From positions 34,764 to 98,763 of the forward strand of contig CACFAO010000003.1 of NCBI GenBank assembly GCA_902564295.1: DNA of 64,000 nucleotides, given 5' to 3'. The translations under genes and the position numbers were made by a program. Source of the stretch: an uncultured Pelagibacteraceae bacterium. GTDB taxonomy: Bacteria > Pseudomonadota > Alphaproteobacteria > Pelagibacterales > AG-422-B15. The first letter of the stretch is position 1, and the number at the start of each line of letters is the position of its first letter. A model generated the notes under the pieces. That model saw nothing but the letters and a program-made list of their open reading frames with translations. It was not told the DNA's origin and made no database searches. This document shows positions 18,501 through 28,288 of the stretch, piece after piece.

Positions 18501-21500
18501 CAAGCACCGCAACGTTAACTATTTCTGTAACTGGAGCAAATGACCCAATTACCGCAGCTGATGATACAGATGGTGTTACGGCTGGGTCAACAATAACAAG
18601 AGATGAGGCATCAACCTTTGAGTTAGACCATGACGATACTGACCCTGACGGCGATGATGTGTCAGGTAACTTTACTATTACTGCTGTAACTCATTCATCA
18701 GGAACTCTTATAGTTGGTCAAGAATATACAACTTCTAAAGGTAGAATTACGATCGATTCAAACGGTTCGTATACATATATAGCCGATCAAAATGACTCTA
18801 CAAGCTTAGCAAATCTTGCAACAACAGATGATATTTTTACTTATACAGTGAGAGATCACAGTGGGGGTGATACAGACACTGCAACACTTACAATTACAAT
18901 TACAGGTTCAACTAATACCGCTCCTGTTGCTGATGACCCTCTTGTAGATGGCAATCCTGCAACTGGATACATTACTGAAGATCAAATATTGACAGTTACG
19001 AATGGTTCCACAGGAGTTACCGGTCTCGACAGTAATAATAATAACGAAAGTGGTGATAACACGGGGGACGTTTTAAATAATGATACCGATGCAGATGGTG
19101 ATACACTTACTGTTTCTGAAATATCAGGTGGTTCTGTTGGTGCTGGTGGTGCCACAGGAACATACGGAACATTAACCATTCAAAGTGATGGTAGTTATGA
19201 ATACAACGCAAATAATGCAAACTCGATAGCAAAAGATACTACTGCAACTGATGTTTTCACTTATACAGTCAGCGATGGCAATGGCGGAACGGATACTGCT
19301 AACATAACAATTACTATTTTAGGAGTAAATGACGCTCCAAGTGCAAGCAATGATACGAATGCTGTTGATGAAGATGCTACAGCAACAAAAACTGCTGGTA
19401 CGGGAGTACTATCAAATGATAGTGATGCTGATACAGGTTCAAGCATGACGGTGACAGCAATTACCGGTGCATCAGCAGGCTCAGTTGGTGGATCAACAAA
19501 TGGAACTTATGGTACTTTGACCCTTAATTCTGATGGTAGTTATTCTTATACTGCTGACAAAGCAGCTGCAGACCAATTGGCACACAACGCTACGGCAAAT
19601 GACGTATTTACTTACACGGTCACAGATAACGAGGGCGCTACTGCCACTGCAACTTTGACTATTGTGGTAACCGGTAAGGGACCTGTTGGTTCAGCCGACA
19701 CTGCTTCAGTCAATGAGAATGTTTTACTTGAAAAGAATGAGGCAAGTGGAGTGTTAACAAACGACTCAGGTGGAGATACTGAGAATCAAATTGTAACTAA
19801 TATTTCATCAAATGATACAAGCAATACAGGTACTGCAGGTCAAGGAGTCTTAGGAACTTATGGTACTTTAACTATTAATGCTAATGGCAGTTATTCGTAT
19901 ACACCGAATACAGCTGCTGCGGAAGCTTTAGATAAAGATGATGTTGTCACTGAAGTCTTTACCTACACGGTAAAAGATGACAATGGCGTTAACTCAAGTA
20001 CTGCTACTCTCACATTTACCATAACTGGAGTGAATGATGCAATTGTAGCAGTTGACGATACAGATAGTGTTGATGAGGACGGTACAGTTACAAGACTAAT
20101 CAGTGACGATCAAGAACTAGATCATGATGATACCGATGTTGATACAGATGATGTAAGCGGTAGTCTTACAATTACAGACATAAGAACTGGTCCAAAAGAT
20201 GGAACTGGAACTGATGGGACAGTAGGTGTGGCGCTAACTGGTGAATTTGGAACACTGACAGTTAATGCAAATGGTTCATACACCTATGCTGCTGATCAGG
20301 ATAAATCAGATCAATTGGTCACAAACCAAACCGGAACTGATACATTTACATACACAGTAAGTGATGGCAATGAAACTTCAACGGCCGAACTTTCATTCAC
20401 AGTTACAGGTATCAATGATAATGACCCAGTAGCAGTAGATGACACAGATACTGTTAAACGTGATTCATCAATCACCCGTGATAAAGATTCAACGCTTGCA
20501 ATTAACGCAGATGATACTGACGCTGATGGAGAGACTCTAACCATTTCTGCAGTTCGAACTGGTCAAGTTGAGGGTGGAGGTAAAGGAGGTCCCGCTAAAG
20601 TTGGCACTACCTTGAAGGGAACCTATGGTACTTTAACTCTAAATGCTGATGGAAGTTATACTTATGCTGCGGATCAGGATGCAGCTAATGTTCTTAAAAG
20701 AGGCGATAGTGCTATTGATTATTTCAACTATACTGTAACTGACGGCGAAAGAACAGACACGGGAGTGATTGCATTCACAGTTGAAGGTATCAGTGACCCA
20801 CCAGAACCTGTTGATGATACTTTAGAAATCGGTGCAGGTGCACAAACAGAAAAAGATGCTTCTGAAGGAGTGCTTAAAAATGATACCGACCCTGACGGAG
20901 ATACTTTAACTGTCGATACAATTAGAACTGGCCGTGAAAATAAAACAGGGACATCAGGTACCATTGGTACAGCCTTACCTGGAAGTTATGGTAGTTTAAC
21001 GATGAACGCTGATGGTAGCTATAGCTATACTGCCGATAACGCTAAAGCATTAAATCCTGGGGAAACAGCTACAGAGTACTTTACATATACAGCTAATGAC
21101 ACGGACACTTCAGTTGCAGCTGAAATTGCAATTACTGTTACGGGTAAAAACGATCCACCTGAAGTCTTATACCCTATAGATGATCCCATTGTCTTCACAG
21201 GCCAAACAATCAATATCAGACATAAGCAAATTTTTGATGATCCAGATCGAGGCGCATTTGATATTACTGAATATAAAATAATTGATGAAGAAACAGAGGC
21301 AGAAACAAGTCTTCCAGATGGCCTTAGATTAAAGCAAAATAAATTAACTGGAAGTATTAGTGAGCCAGGAACATACATAATCACAATCAGAGCAATAGAT
21401 GGAGCAGGGCTTTACGCTGATTTCACGTTCACGATTACAGTAAGACCTGCACCAGGATATATAGGTGAAAAAGAAATAGTTGAAGAAGCTCCACAAAACT

Positions 21501-22534
21501 TTGACCCATTAATAATTAAACCAAAAAAAGATTACTTGGCAGCTATTAAAGAAATAATTAATGAAGGATCTTCAATTGATAGTGATGACGGCTTTACACT
21601 TGATACAGTATCAATTGCCGATACTGCATCTCTTTCAAGACCTCTAAAATTTAATGGCGGTTTAAGATTGATGGATGCGGTTGCAAATGAAGTTTCTGGA
21701 GATACAGACTCAGATCTAAAAGTCGGTGTCAAATTAAATGACGATAATCAAAAAAATGTTGAATTGTATTCAGGCCAGCTCTCAAACGGTGAGGCATTGC
21801 CTGAATGGATAAAAGTAAACCCTGAAACAGGCGAAACAACTGCAGACATGCCTGAAGGTGTTGAAGCAGTTGAAGTTCAATTAGTTGCTCTTGATAAGGA
21901 TGGAAATACCAGAGATATTAATATTGTTTTAGATAAAGCTAAAATTAAAGGTGACCAAGACTTTGCAAGGGGAGCAATTGATCAGGCAAGAGTTGTTGTC
22001 GATAATGATGCAAATGTAAATTTGATTAGAGATAACAATAGTTCATCTAATAATACTGAAAATAACAATTTAAATGCACAGACAGACTTTGATGGCACAA
22101 TGAAGTTAAGCGGTCTTCAAATGGATGCGGGCCAATACACAATAGATGTAATAGATGATAATCAGTCAAATGTAAAATTGTATAAAGCAGAGCTTAAAGG
22201 TGGTGGGGCATTGCCTGATTGGATTACAATCGATCCTGAGACTGGAAAAATTGCAGCCGATCCCTCAAAAGGTCGAACTGGCTCCGCAGCTCCTGCATTC
22301 TTAATAGAAAGCCTCCAAGTTCTCGAACTAAAAATTATTGCTGAAGATGAAGATGGAAAAGAAAGAGTTATTGAAGTTGAGATTGATCTAAATGAAATAA
22401 CAGAAACTGAGTCCGATAGTGAAAATTCAGAAACAAATGACGAAATTTCCTTCATTCCACTTGATGAACAATTAAAGCTTCATGCTAAAGCAGCAGATAG
22501 CTATGGCGAAAAGATTGTATCTCTAGTAAGTTAA
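15512..22534 (+). CDS. Giant secreted surface protein: LEPR motif, DUF4347, VCBS repeats, cadherin-like domains
   Basis: 2340 aa. The N-terminus has no Sec signal but carries [11 protein letters not shown] at residues 9-19, the LEPR-XLL motif known at the start of long bacterial surface proteins. Residues about 72-230 form a DUF4347 domain ([30 protein letters not shown]). About 415-1880 holds twelve VCBS-type repeats of 90-130 residues, each with GTYGTL-x-(L/I)-x-x-DGSY-x-Y and D-x-F-x-Y-T-(V/A)-x-D. About 1885-1960 is a cadherin-like domain. Two related [12 protein letters not shown] / [12 protein letters not shown] modules follow near the C-terminus. There are no RTX glycine-rich nonapeptides. 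Acidic VCBS repeats suggest a Ca2+-stiffened adhesin. Three adaptor genes follow in the same direction. Confidence 0.85.
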   Translation: MTKKLIQALEPRMMLDGAAVATAIDTIDDLSNLNKTDLDKKSKENNFKTDQDTKLPFVNRESTNQNARTKQFVFIDSAVDDIEVLIKSFDNNTEVYVIQSEQDGFAEIENILSSKSDIDALHIIGHGSVGQIAFGTAVLNSDTLDTYRDTLKTIGLSLTKQGDILFYGCNVAADLNGEVFIKQLADITQSDIAASNDITGQGGDWDLEKHVGIVETQNISVINYKHSLSNDVTAVQNAVEIHGATNLKAGGGNFSGNKNGQQDSSDRWIITQEKANVTTGSTLTFDVGVAVNSWDPDTDGPVNVYMVYLNDEINRRGSSDRGIVDFTYEILGVFTIPDNTIFMSGYTDKGSSAYPSSSAQKVGKRDFEYSGGAPGSLTSGSDGWLVSNSNKRITLSADNGEKGDFIRVVTRAAQDDPVVANNDSGYINEGSTLSVSNGASANDSTPDTSGEHTGDVLLNDTGGVASLYVSAITGGSLGSAVSGTYGQLTLYSNGSYSYNANNAEALDAGDIVTDSFTYTADDGTTDNNATITITVKGVNDAPVGTADTGSVNEDKQLTVSAGSGVLTNDTDVDASSSLTVSAVQGQASNVNSNVTGTYGTLNLDADGSYTYIADQSAADAIVAGQTATDTFAYTVSDTMATSTVNLVITVTGVGPGAVNDTDTVAENGALDRNEAAGVLANDDDNAAKDSENLIVTEISSDSTGNSGNATQGVLGTYGTLTVAADGSYTYTANTAAAEALAAGDNSQTDVFTYKMKDDNGVNEDTATLTITIQGQDDDPVASADTGTASEDGPQVSVIAAAGVLANDTDVDAGENLFVSAVGGNALNVGGDVTGSLGTLNLDADGSYTYIADQAGADAITAGQTATDTFNYTLSDGEGDTSTVNLVITVTGKGPEGVADTATVTENSTVEKNNAATNGVLANDDDNASFDQESLAVTAITGASAGTVGGTTAGTHGTLTMNQDGTYSYAATNDALDDGETVDDVFTYTVKDDDDKNSSTATLTISVTGANDPITAADDTDGVTAGSTITRDEASTFELDHDDTDPDGDDVSGNFTITAVTHSSGTLIVGQEYTTSKGRITIDSNGSYTYIADQNDSTSLANLATTDDIFTYTVRDHSGGDTDTATLTITITGSTNTAPVADDPLVDGNPATGYITEDQILTVTNGSTGVTGLDSNNNNESGDNTGDVLNNDTDADGDTLTVSEISGGSVGAGGATGTYGTLTIQSDGSYEYNANNANSIAKDTTATDVFTYTVSDGNGGTDTANITITILGVNDAPSASNDTNAVDEDATATKTAGTGVLSNDSDADTGSSMTVTAITGASAGSVGGSTNGTYGTLTLNSDGSYSYTADKAAADQLAHNATANDVFTYTVTDNEGATATATLTIVVTGKGPVGSADTASVNENVLLEKNEASGVLTNDSGGDTENQIVTNISSNDTSNTGTAGQGVLGTYGTLTINANGSYSYTPNTAAAEALDKDDVVTEVFTYTVKDDNGVNSSTATLTFTITGVNDAIVAVDDTDSVDEDGTVTRLISDDQELDHDDTDVDTDDVSGSLTITDIRTGPKDGTGTDGTVGVALTGEFGTLTVNANGSYTYAADQDKSDQLVTNQTGTDTFTYTVSDGNETSTAELSFTVTGINDNDPVAVDDTDTVKRDSSITRDKDSTLAINADDTDADGETLTISAVRTGQVEGGGKGGPAKVGTTLKGTYGTLTLNADGSYTYAADQDAANVLKRGDSAIDYFNYTVTDGERTDTGVIAFTVEGISDPPEPVDDTLEIGAGAQTEKDASEGVLKNDTDPDGDTLTVDTIRTGRENKTGTSGTIGTALPGSYGSLTMNADGSYSYTADNAKALNPGETATEYFTYTANDTDTSVAAEIAITVTGKNDPPEVLYPIDDPIVFTGQTINIRHKQIFDDPDRGAFDITEYKIIDEETEAETSLPDGLRLKQNKLTGSISEPGTYIITIRAIDGAGLYADFTFTITVRPAPGYIGEKEIVEEAPQNFDPLIIKPKKDYLAAIKEIINEGSSIDSDDGFTLDTVSIADTASLSRPLKFNGGLRLMDAVANEVSGDTDSDLKVGVKLNDDNQKNVELYSGQLSNGEALPEWIKVNPETGETTADMPEGVEAVEVQLVALDKDGNTRDINIVLDKAKIKGDQDFARGAIDQARVVVDNDANVNLIRDNNSSSNNTENNNLNAQTDFDGTMKLSGLQMDAGQYTIDVIDDNQSNVKLYKAELKGGGALPDWITIDPETGKIAADPSKGRTGSAAPAFLIESLQVLELKIIAEDEDGKERVIEVEIDLNEITETESDSENSETNDEISFIPLDEQLKLHAKAADSYGEKIVSLVS

Positions 22535-22545
22535 TAAATACCTTT

Positions 22546-23265
22546 ATGAACAAAATTGTAACATTTGCGGTAACAGCGTGCTGCATATTATTGCCTTATA
22601 ATTTGTCAGCAGAAGAATATTCCACACGTGTTTTAGTAACTGCAACAGAAGAGGCAACACTCTCAAGTGAACTTGCTGCAAAAGTTGAGTCAATTCCAAT
22701 TGATGAAGGATCTAAATTTAAAGAGTCTGATATTTTAATTAAATTTGATTGTTCATTTTTTGAAGAACAAAGAAAAGTTGTTGAAGCGCAATTAGAGAGC
22801 GCAAGAGTAACTCTAAAGAGCAATCAAGACCTTGCATTAATGAGATCCATTGGTGAATATGAGGTTCAGTTATCAGAAATCGATGTAAAGCGTGCAGAAG
22901 CTGAATTACAGATTGCTAAACTCAATACAGATCGGTGCATAATTAAAGCCCCATATGATGGCAAAGTTTCTAAAGTTTTTGTAAACGAGTTTGAAAGCAT
23001 TGAAAGGCAACAGCCATTAGTTGAAATCATTGGTTCTGGCATTCTTGAGGCCAAATTGATTGTTTCGAGCAAATGGCTAGCTTGGATTGATGAGGGTTAT
23101 CCAATGAAAATCAGCATTGATGAAAATGGGCAAACATATAACGCCAAAATTCATACTATCGGCGTTGATATTGATCCCGTCAGCCAAACCATCGACATTA
23201 CTGCAAAATTTGATGAAAATTATGATACATTACTGCCAGGCATGAGTGGGACAGCAACGTTTTGA
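22546..23265 (+). CDS. HlyD-family periplasmic adaptor (membrane-fusion protein), short form
   Basis: 239 aa with a Sec signal peptide (about residues 1-22, ending LPYNLSA). A first lipoyl half-motif (LSSELAAKVESIPIDEGSKF) is followed by an alpha-helical hairpin (about 65-125). The second lipoyl half-motif (RCIIKAPYDGKVSKVFVNE) and a beta-barrel region ending PGMSGTATF complete the adaptor. It is shorter than classical HlyD or AcrA, with a short hairpin. It lies 11 bases after the giant surface protein and overlaps the next gene, so all four are one transcription unit. It most likely bridges the inner-membrane parts of the export system to the TolC-like lipoprotein. Confidence 0.83.
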   Translation: MNKIVTFAVTACCILLPYNLSAEEYSTRVLVTATEEATLSSELAAKVESIPIDEGSKFKESDILIKFDCSFFEEQRKVVEAQLESARVTLKSNQDLALMRSIGEYEVQLSEIDVKRAEAELQIAKLNTDRCIIKAPYDGKVSKVFVNEFESIERQQPLVEIIGSGILEAKLIVSSKWLAWIDEGYPMKISIDENGQTYNAKIHTIGVDIDPVSQTIDITAKFDENYDTLLPGMSGTATF

Positions 23266-24599
23266 ATGATAATACTTCAATAAAAATAGCAAGATTAATT
23301 ACTCTTGAGAAAAAATTTCGGACAGCAGAAAACTTATCCGAACTCGGATTCGTCTGTGCAAATGAGTTAAGAAGTGTTGTTGATTATAATTTTTTATTTT
23401 TTCTTACAAAGTCTGCTACAGGTCGACAGAATGTACAAACGATCTCTGATATTTCAGTCGTTGATAGAACAGCGCCGACAGTCACGTTTGTTGAAAGATT
23501 AATAAATAAAAAGAAGGTTGAAACGGGAGTCTTTTCAGAAGTTTCAATAAGTGATTTAAGAGAAGATGGTTCAAATTTAGACTTACCTGAAAATTTTCCA
23601 AACGAGTTAATGGTTGTTCCATTAATTTCAAGAACAAAGGGTGATTTAGGTTCTCTAGTTATTGTACGATCTGTTAAAGTTTCAAATACAGAAAAAGAAC
23701 TGCTGCAGCACATCGCAGAAACATTCAGCCATGCATTGGACTCATTTTTATCAAGAGGATCGATTTTATCCTTTTTTGTTAGAATCTTCTCAGGTTGGCT
23801 AAAGTGGCTAATATTATCAGCAATTACATTTGCAATGTTTATACCAATTAATATTTCTGCTGTTGCGCCAGTTGAAGTGATTGCTAAAAATCCGTCAGTT
23901 GTCACATCGCCAGTGAATGGTGTAGTGAAAAAAGTATTAGTTAACACAAATGATGCTGTTGATATTGGTATGGAGCTTGTAAAATTAGACGATCTCAATT
24001 TTAAATCTCAATACGAAATAAACTTACAAGAATTAGAAGTTGCTGAAGCAGAATTGCTTAGAGCTAAACAATCCTCATTTACAAACGATGAGGCAAAAGC
24101 AAAGCTGGTTGAACTATCAACTGAAGTTGCGTTGAAGAAAAAGCAAGTTGCTTATGCCGAGGAACAATTAAAATATTCTGTCATAAAAGCGGAGGTTTCG
24201 GGAGTTGCTGTTGTTGAAGATTTTATTGATTGGCAAGGTCGTCCTGTAAATATAGGTGAAAAGATATTAACGATTGCCAATTCAAATGATATTGAGTTTT
24301 TAATCTACTTACCAACTAAAGACTCACTTTTTATTGAAAAATCAGCAAGAGTTAAGGTGTTTTTGGACAGTAGCCCACTAAGCTCAATTGATGGTAAAAT
24401 ATTAAGAACTTCTTACAAACCTGAATTAACAGCTGAGAATATTTTAGCTTATAAAATATACGCGAGCCTCGAGGATAATATTGAGCCGCCGCGTATTGGA
24501 TTACGAGGGTCAGCAAAAATTTATGGAGATCGGACATCTCTTTTTTATTATATCTTTAGAGTTCCAATCAATATCAGCAGACAGTTTTTAGGAATATAA
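23262..24599 (+). CDS. GAF domain - transmembrane - HlyD adaptor fusion protein
   Basis: 445 aa starting with TTG at 23262, overlapping the preceding TGA (TTGA). No in-frame ATG occurs before the GAF region. Residues about 1-165 look like a GAF-type sensory domain (VDYNFLFFLTKSATG ... LMVVPLISRTKGDLGSLVIV). One membrane helix follows at about 187-207 (WLILSAITFAMFIPINISA). Then comes a HlyD-like adaptor with split lipoyl motif (SPVNGVVKKVLVNTNDAV; YSVIKAEVSGVAVVEDF) around a coiled hairpin (260-310). The topology places GAF in the cytoplasm and the adaptor in the periplasm, so it could couple a cytoplasmic signal to export. It is directly followed by the M50-type gene with no gap. Confidence 0.8.
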   Translation: MNDNTSIKIARLITLEKKFRTAENLSELGFVCANELRSVVDYNFLFFLTKSATGRQNVQTISDISVVDRTAPTVTFVERLINKKKVETGVFSEVSISDLREDGSNLDLPENFPNELMVVPLISRTKGDLGSLVIVRSVKVSNTEKELLQHIAETFSHALDSFLSRGSILSFFVRIFSGWLKWLILSAITFAMFIPINISAVAPVEVIAKNPSVVTSPVNGVVKKVLVNTNDAVDIGMELVKLDDLNFKSQYEINLQELEVAEAELLRAKQSSFTNDEAKAKLVELSTEVALKKKQVAYAEEQLKYSVIKAEVSGVAVVEDFIDWQGRPVNIGEKILTIANSNDIEFLIYLPTKDSLFIEKSARVKVFLDSSPLSSIDGKILRTSYKPELTAENILAYKIYASLEDNIEPPRIGLRGSAKIYGDRTSLFYYIFRVPINISRQFLGI

Positions 24600-26708
24600 A
24601 TGATTGTACCGTCTATCCGACAAGATTTGAAACTCAGTGAGGGACCAAAGAAAGAAGACGGATCAGCATCGTGGCTTCTTTATGACTCATTAAGGAATAA
24701 ATACTTTTCAATAAACAAAAAAGCATTTGATCTCCTTAAAAATTGGTCAAGTGGAATTGAGACGACAGAATTTATTGAAAAAATAAAAAAAAGTAATCTT
24801 TCTATCACACAAGAAGAAATTGAAGAATTTATCAGTTTTCTAAACCTCAATAATTTAACTATTAAAAAAACAGGTGATGAAGTGAAATCTTTAGTTGTTC
24901 AAAAAGAGAAACTTAACAAGCATTGGCTGTTAAAAATTATTCATAATTATTTATTCTTTAAAATCCCTTTGTTCAAACCAGGAAATGGTCTTGAAAACAG
25001 TTTGCCTTTTGTATTGTTTCTTGGATCGCAAACTAGCAGACTTATAATCTATATTCTCGGGATTATTGGTATTTTTTTAACAATCCAAAATTATGAAACA
25101 TTTTTAACAACATTTTCCTATTTCTTTAATGTTAATGGATTGATTTTGTTTGGCATAACGATTGTCTTTGTAAAAGCCTTGCACGAACTTGGGCATGCTT
25201 ATGTTGCCACTTATTATAAATGCAAAGTTTCTTCAATTGGTCTTGCAATGCTGGTTTTTTTTCCCTTCTTGTACACAGATACAACCGATGCTTATAAATT
25301 AACTGATCATCGAAAACGCTTACTGATTAATTTTGCTGGCATGCTGACAGAATTGCATCTTGCCCTTCTCGCTACATTTGTTTGGGCTGTAAGCCCTGAA
25401 GGCGTTATCAAAAGTGCTTCATTTTTTATTGCGACTTCAAGCTGGATATCATCACTTCTTATTAATATTAGCCCGTTTATGAGATTTGACGGTTACTATG
25501 TGCTCTCGGATTTTCTTAAAGCGGAAAATCTTCAACCGCGCTCTTTTGCTTTAGGTCGATGGCAGATTAGAGAATGGATCTTTGGATTTAAATTCCAACC
25601 ACCGGAGCAACTCATGAGTCAAAGACGGTGGACTTTCATTATTTACGCTTGGATGACATGGATATATCGCTTCTTCATATTTATTGGAATTGCCTTATTA
25701 GTTTATTATTTAACATTCAAAATTCTTGGTATCATTCTGTTCATAATTGAGATTGTTTGGTTCATTTTACTACCAATTTGGAGAGAAATTAAACAGTGGT
25801 GGGGACTTAGAAGGTACATGCGTTTTAATTGGACTTCTTTAAGATCAATTATTATTTTCTCAGTATTTTTGGCAGCAATGTTGGTACCATGGCGAAGTTC
25901 ACTCAGTCTTCCAGCGGTGATTGATCGAGGTGAAGTAGTCGATATCTATCCAACAGAAGATTCAGAGATAAAAGAGATTTTTGTTATCTCAGATCAACAA
26001 GTCGAAAAAGGTGATTTATTAATAACAATGATGAGCCCATCTCTATCAAATAAAGTTGATAAAGCAATTGAGCGCGTGAAGATGATACAACAAAAACTAG
26101 ACCGTCGAATTGGATCAGAGGCTGATATGAAAAACCTCATGGTATTAGAAAACCAATTAAAAGTAGAATTTGAAATTCTTAAAAGTCTCAAAGAGGAAAA
26201 TGAAAATCTATCCATTTATGCACCAATGGGTGGGGTGATAAAAGATCTTAAGTATTTAAATAATGGACAGTGGGTGAATATAAAAGAAAAATTATTTTCT
26301 ATTGTTCAATTCAATGACACAAAAGTTGTTGCATTCATTAGCGAAAATGATTTGTATAAACTTGAAGATAATACTAGTGGTTATTTTGTGCCAAAAAATA
26401 ATGAATTTGATGAAGCAGAAGTTGTCTTGGTTTCACAAAATAATACATCGACAGAAGAACTTCCTTACTTATCATTAGTATCTACTTATGGTGGATCAAT
26501 TGCATCTCGTGAAGTGAAGGGAGATGGAAAAATTATTTATCGACCAGAAGAAGCATTATATCAGCTTAATTTTTCTACAAGTACAGAAGTTGAGACTGTT
26601 CAATGGCAAACAGCAGGAAAAGTAAAAATTCAAACTGAAAACTATAATATTTTTCAAAATCTATTTAATTTGGTTTCATCAACATTAATTAGAGAAAGTG
26701 GATTTTAG
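24600..26708 (+). CDS. PqqD-like - M50 (site-2 protease-type) - HlyD adaptor fusion protein
   Basis: 702 aa polytopic inner-membrane protein. Residues about 20-90 (SASWLLYDSLRNKYFSINKKA) resemble a PqqD-like/RiPP-recognition fold. Residues 135-430 hold at least six hydrophobic segments with the M50 zinc motif H195-E-L-G-H199 and a second-ligand motif around D297 (FMRFDGYYVLSD). After the last helix (about 405-425, IIIFSVFLAAMLVP) comes a HlyD-like periplasmic adaptor with lipoyl halves (AVIDRGEVVDIYPTEDSEI; NLSIYAPMGGVIKDLKYLN). M50 enzymes cleave substrates within or near the membrane. Here the protein probably forms the inner-membrane platform for the giant surface protein, as no ABC ATPase is present. 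The stop codon directly abuts the CCA end of the opposing tRNA-like gene. Confidence 0.82.
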   Translation: MIVPSIRQDLKLSEGPKKEDGSASWLLYDSLRNKYFSINKKAFDLLKNWSSGIETTEFIEKIKKSNLSITQEEIEEFISFLNLNNLTIKKTGDEVKSLVVQKEKLNKHWLLKIIHNYLFFKIPLFKPGNGLENSLPFVLFLGSQTSRLIIYILGIIGIFLTIQNYETFLTTFSYFFNVNGLILFGITIVFVKALHELGHAYVATYYKCKVSSIGLAMLVFFPFLYTDTTDAYKLTDHRKRLLINFAGMLTELHLALLATFVWAVSPEGVIKSASFFIATSSWISSLLINISPFMRFDGYYVLSDFLKAENLQPRSFALGRWQIREWIFGFKFQPPEQLMSQRRWTFIIYAWMTWIYRFFIFIGIALLVYYLTFKILGIILFIIEIVWFILLPIWREIKQWWGLRRYMRFNWTSLRSIIIFSVFLAAMLVPWRSSLSLPAVIDRGEVVDIYPTEDSEIKEIFVISDQQVEKGDLLITMMSPSLSNKVDKAIERVKMIQQKLDRRIGSEADMKNLMVLENQLKVEFEILKSLKEENENLSIYAPMGGVIKDLKYLNNGQWVNIKEKLFSIVQFNDTKVVAFISENDLYKLEDNTSGYFVPKNNEFDEAEVVLVSQNNTSTEELPYLSLVSTYGGSIASREVKGDGKIIYRPEEALYQLNFSTSTEVETVQWQTAGKVKIQTENYNIFQNLFNLVSSTLIRESGF
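26655..26708 (+). repeat. Direct repeat copy A (3' end of the M50-HlyD gene)
   Basis: The last 54 bases of the M50-HlyD gene match 26962-27015 at 39 of 54 positions without gaps. The last 15 bases, including the TAG stop, are identical. Encoded ends are QNLFNLVSSTLIRESGF here and [17 protein letters not shown] in the second copy, 11 of 17 identical. Confidence 0.8.
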
Positions 26709-26782
26709 TGGTGCCCCTAGCTGGTTACGCTCCAGCGGCTGATCATTACCAATGACCTGCTTTACTATTAAGCGATAGGGGC
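26709..26782 (-). tRNA. tRNA-Thr(GGU)-like gene with non-canonical D and T loops
   Basis: 74 nt including an encoded CCA on the minus strand. All four stems pair: acceptor GCCCCTA/TAGGGGC (7 bp), D stem GCTT/AAGC, anticodon stem GGTCA/TGATC (one G-U), T stem GCTGG/CCAGC. The anticodon loop TTGGTAA gives GGU (Thr) with U33, and the discriminator is A73. Deviations: the D loop AATAGTA has A for one of the two conserved Gs, and the T loop AGCGTAA lacks TTC, keeping only C56. The CCA abuts the stop codon of the M50 gene. Either a functional divergent tRNA, a structural tRNA mimic, or an early-decaying copy. Confidence 0.62.
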
Positions 26783-26949
26783 AAAGCATTGATATCAAAC
26801 AGTAATATCGTTTATACAATGTTGAATTATTTTCTGTGTAGCAATAATGCAGCAGTTACACAGACTGTAATTTCTAGCTTTTATGCATAATAACACATTT
26901 TTTTCATGATTGGATATGATTTAAGCCATTGATATATATGCATACATGA

Positions 26950-27015
26950 ATGAACACCTTACAAAACATATTTAATACTACTACCTCAATACTCATTCAG
27001 GAAAGTGGATTTTAG
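26950..27015 (+). pseudogene. Remnant of a second M50-HlyD gene 3' end
   Basis: A 21-codon frame whose last 17 codons align with the C-terminus of the M50-HlyD protein, ending in an identical ESGF-stop. The upstream 170 bases carry stops in all relevant frames and no other resemblance. The end overlaps the ureG stop codon on the opposite strand. It is best read as debris of a duplicated or recombined M50-HlyD gene. The rest of the 303-bp gap (26783-26949) shows only an AT-rich spacer with a CTGTGTA/TACACAG inverted repeat (26834-26863). Confidence 0.55.
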
Positions 27016-27632
27016 TTTATTTCAAGGCCACCTTCAGTTTTGAGAAACTCAGCAATATTTTCTATACCCTTATTATTCTTCATTTCACAAAAAATATAAG
27101 GCATGCCTGATCGGGCAGTTTCAACATCTAATTTCATTTGATCCAAATCAACATTTACGTGATTTGCTAAATCAGTTTTATTGATGATTAGTAAATCAGA
27201 TTTTCTTATTGCTGGCCCACCTTTGCGAGGGATATCACCTCCCATTCCAACATCAATCACATAGATTGATAAATCTACTAACTCTGGACTAAACGTTGCA
27301 GCCAAATTATCTCCACCTGACTCAATCAATAGCAATTGTAAATCAGGAAATTTTTGTTTCATTTCTTCTACAGCTAAGAGGTTAATCGAAGCATCCTCTC
27401 GAATTGCGGTATGAGGGCATCCACCAGTTTCAACACCTTTAATTCTCTCAATTGGTAAAACTTGAGCTCTCATTAAATACTCGGCATCTTCTATTGTATA
27501 AATATCATTCGATATAACTGCCATTGAAATATTTTTAGATAAATTTTTGCACAAAGCCTCAGTAAGACTTGTTTTACCTGCACCGACGGGGCCGCCAATA
27601 CCAATTTTTAAAGGTCCTCGAAAATTATTCAC
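27012..27632 (-). CDS. ureG: Urease accessory GTPase UreG
   Basis: 206 aa SIMIBI-class GTPase that drives GTP-dependent nickel delivery to apo-urease together with UreD, UreF and UreE. The P-loop is [11 protein letters not shown] near the N-terminus. The nickel/dimerisation C-P-H motif lies in [16 protein letters not shown], and the guanine-specificity motif NKTD in [12 protein letters not shown]. Length is normal for UreG. Its ATG overlaps the UreF stop by four bases. It is the last gene of the leftward ureD-A-B-C-E-F-G operon, and its own stop codon overlaps the remnant repeat at 26962-27015. Confidence 0.96.
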   Translation of the reverse strand: MNNFRGPLKIGIGGPVGAGKTSLTEALCKNLSKNISMAVISNDIYTIEDAEYLMRAQVLPIERIKGVETGGCPHTAIREDASINLLAVEEMKQKFPDLQLLLIESGGDNLAATFSPELVDLSIYVIDVGMGGDIPRKGGPAIRKSDLLIINKTDLANHVNVDLDQMKLDVETARSGMPYIFCEMKNNKGIENIAEFLKTEGGLEIN

Positions 27633-28288
27633 GTGACGTAAATTCTAGATTTAAGATTTTCGTGTTTCATACTATAAATATCCGCACAAAACATTGAACT
27701 GCGTAAATCGTCTAAGCTTAATTCTTTCATCGTATTATGAAAACTTTTCATCATACCAAGAAATGAAAACATACAATCTTGACCATCTTTTTGACTTAAA
27801 GGTATATGTTTAACGCACATATTAATTAAGTTTGAGATGAATGATTGAATATAAAAATCAACTAAATCATCAAAAGCAATATGAAATTTAATCCCTGCTT
27901 GAGCAATACAGACTGGAAAAGCAGTCTCATTATTTATTGTATAGTTCCAACTCTCAGACATAATTTTTCTGAAGGCATCGCCCATTTTGAGTGTTTCAAG
28001 TTGACGTTCCTTAGATGCGCAGCTTGCAAGCACTAAATCATTTATATCAATACCATCATAGGTAGCCTTTATAAAGATATACTCATTTCTGCAGGTTCCC
28101 TCAAAGAGAATACTCTTAATAAATTCTAATACGTCATTTTTATTTTTGATAAGCTTGTCATCAATTATAGCCTCGAGACCATGCGAATAAGCGTATGAAC
28201 CAATAGGAAATGAAGATGAAAACCAAAGATGCAAAATTTGATGAGATTTTAAATCTAATGGGTTTTTATCTTTAATGTTGGTGACCAT
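27629..28288 (-). CDS. ureF: Urease accessory protein UreF
   Basis: 219 aa if started at the ATG at 28288, which has GGGAAG about 7 bases upstream and overlaps the ureE end by 17 bases. A frame open to 28360 would overlap ureE by 89 bases and add a nonconserved tail. The N-terminal block [20 protein letters not shown] is the UreF signature. The protein is all-helical and cytoplasmic. It acts as the GTPase regulator within the UreDFG activation complex. The C-terminus overlaps the ureG start. Confidence 0.93.
   Translation of the reverse strand: MVTNIKDKNPLDLKSHQILHLWFSSSFPIGSYAYSHGLEAIIDDKLIKNKNDVLEFIKSILFEGTCRNEYIFIKATYDGIDINDLVLASCASKERQLETLKMGDAFRKIMSESWNYTINNETAFPVCIAQAGIKFHIAFDDLVDFYIQSFISNLINMCVKHIPLSQKDGQDCMFSFLGMMKSFHNTMKELSLDDLRSSMFCADIYSMKHENLKSRIYVT

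Noticed and set aside
16900..21100. Repetitive DNA as a CRISPR array
   Set aside because: The repeats are diverged protein-coding VCBS units of about 300-390 bases in one open frame.
16216..22455. Many minus-strand ORFs opposite the giant protein
   Set aside because: They are Ser/Val-rich shadows of the acidic repeat frame with no starts or spacing of real genes.
15512..22534. Possible RTX toxin or classical type I substrate
   Set aside because: No GGxGxD nonapeptide repeats were seen; repeats are of the VCBS type.
26709..27015. Integrated element with att sites at the tRNA-like gene
   Set aside because: No integrase lies in the window, and the direct repeat is of M50 coding sequence rather than tRNA 3' end.
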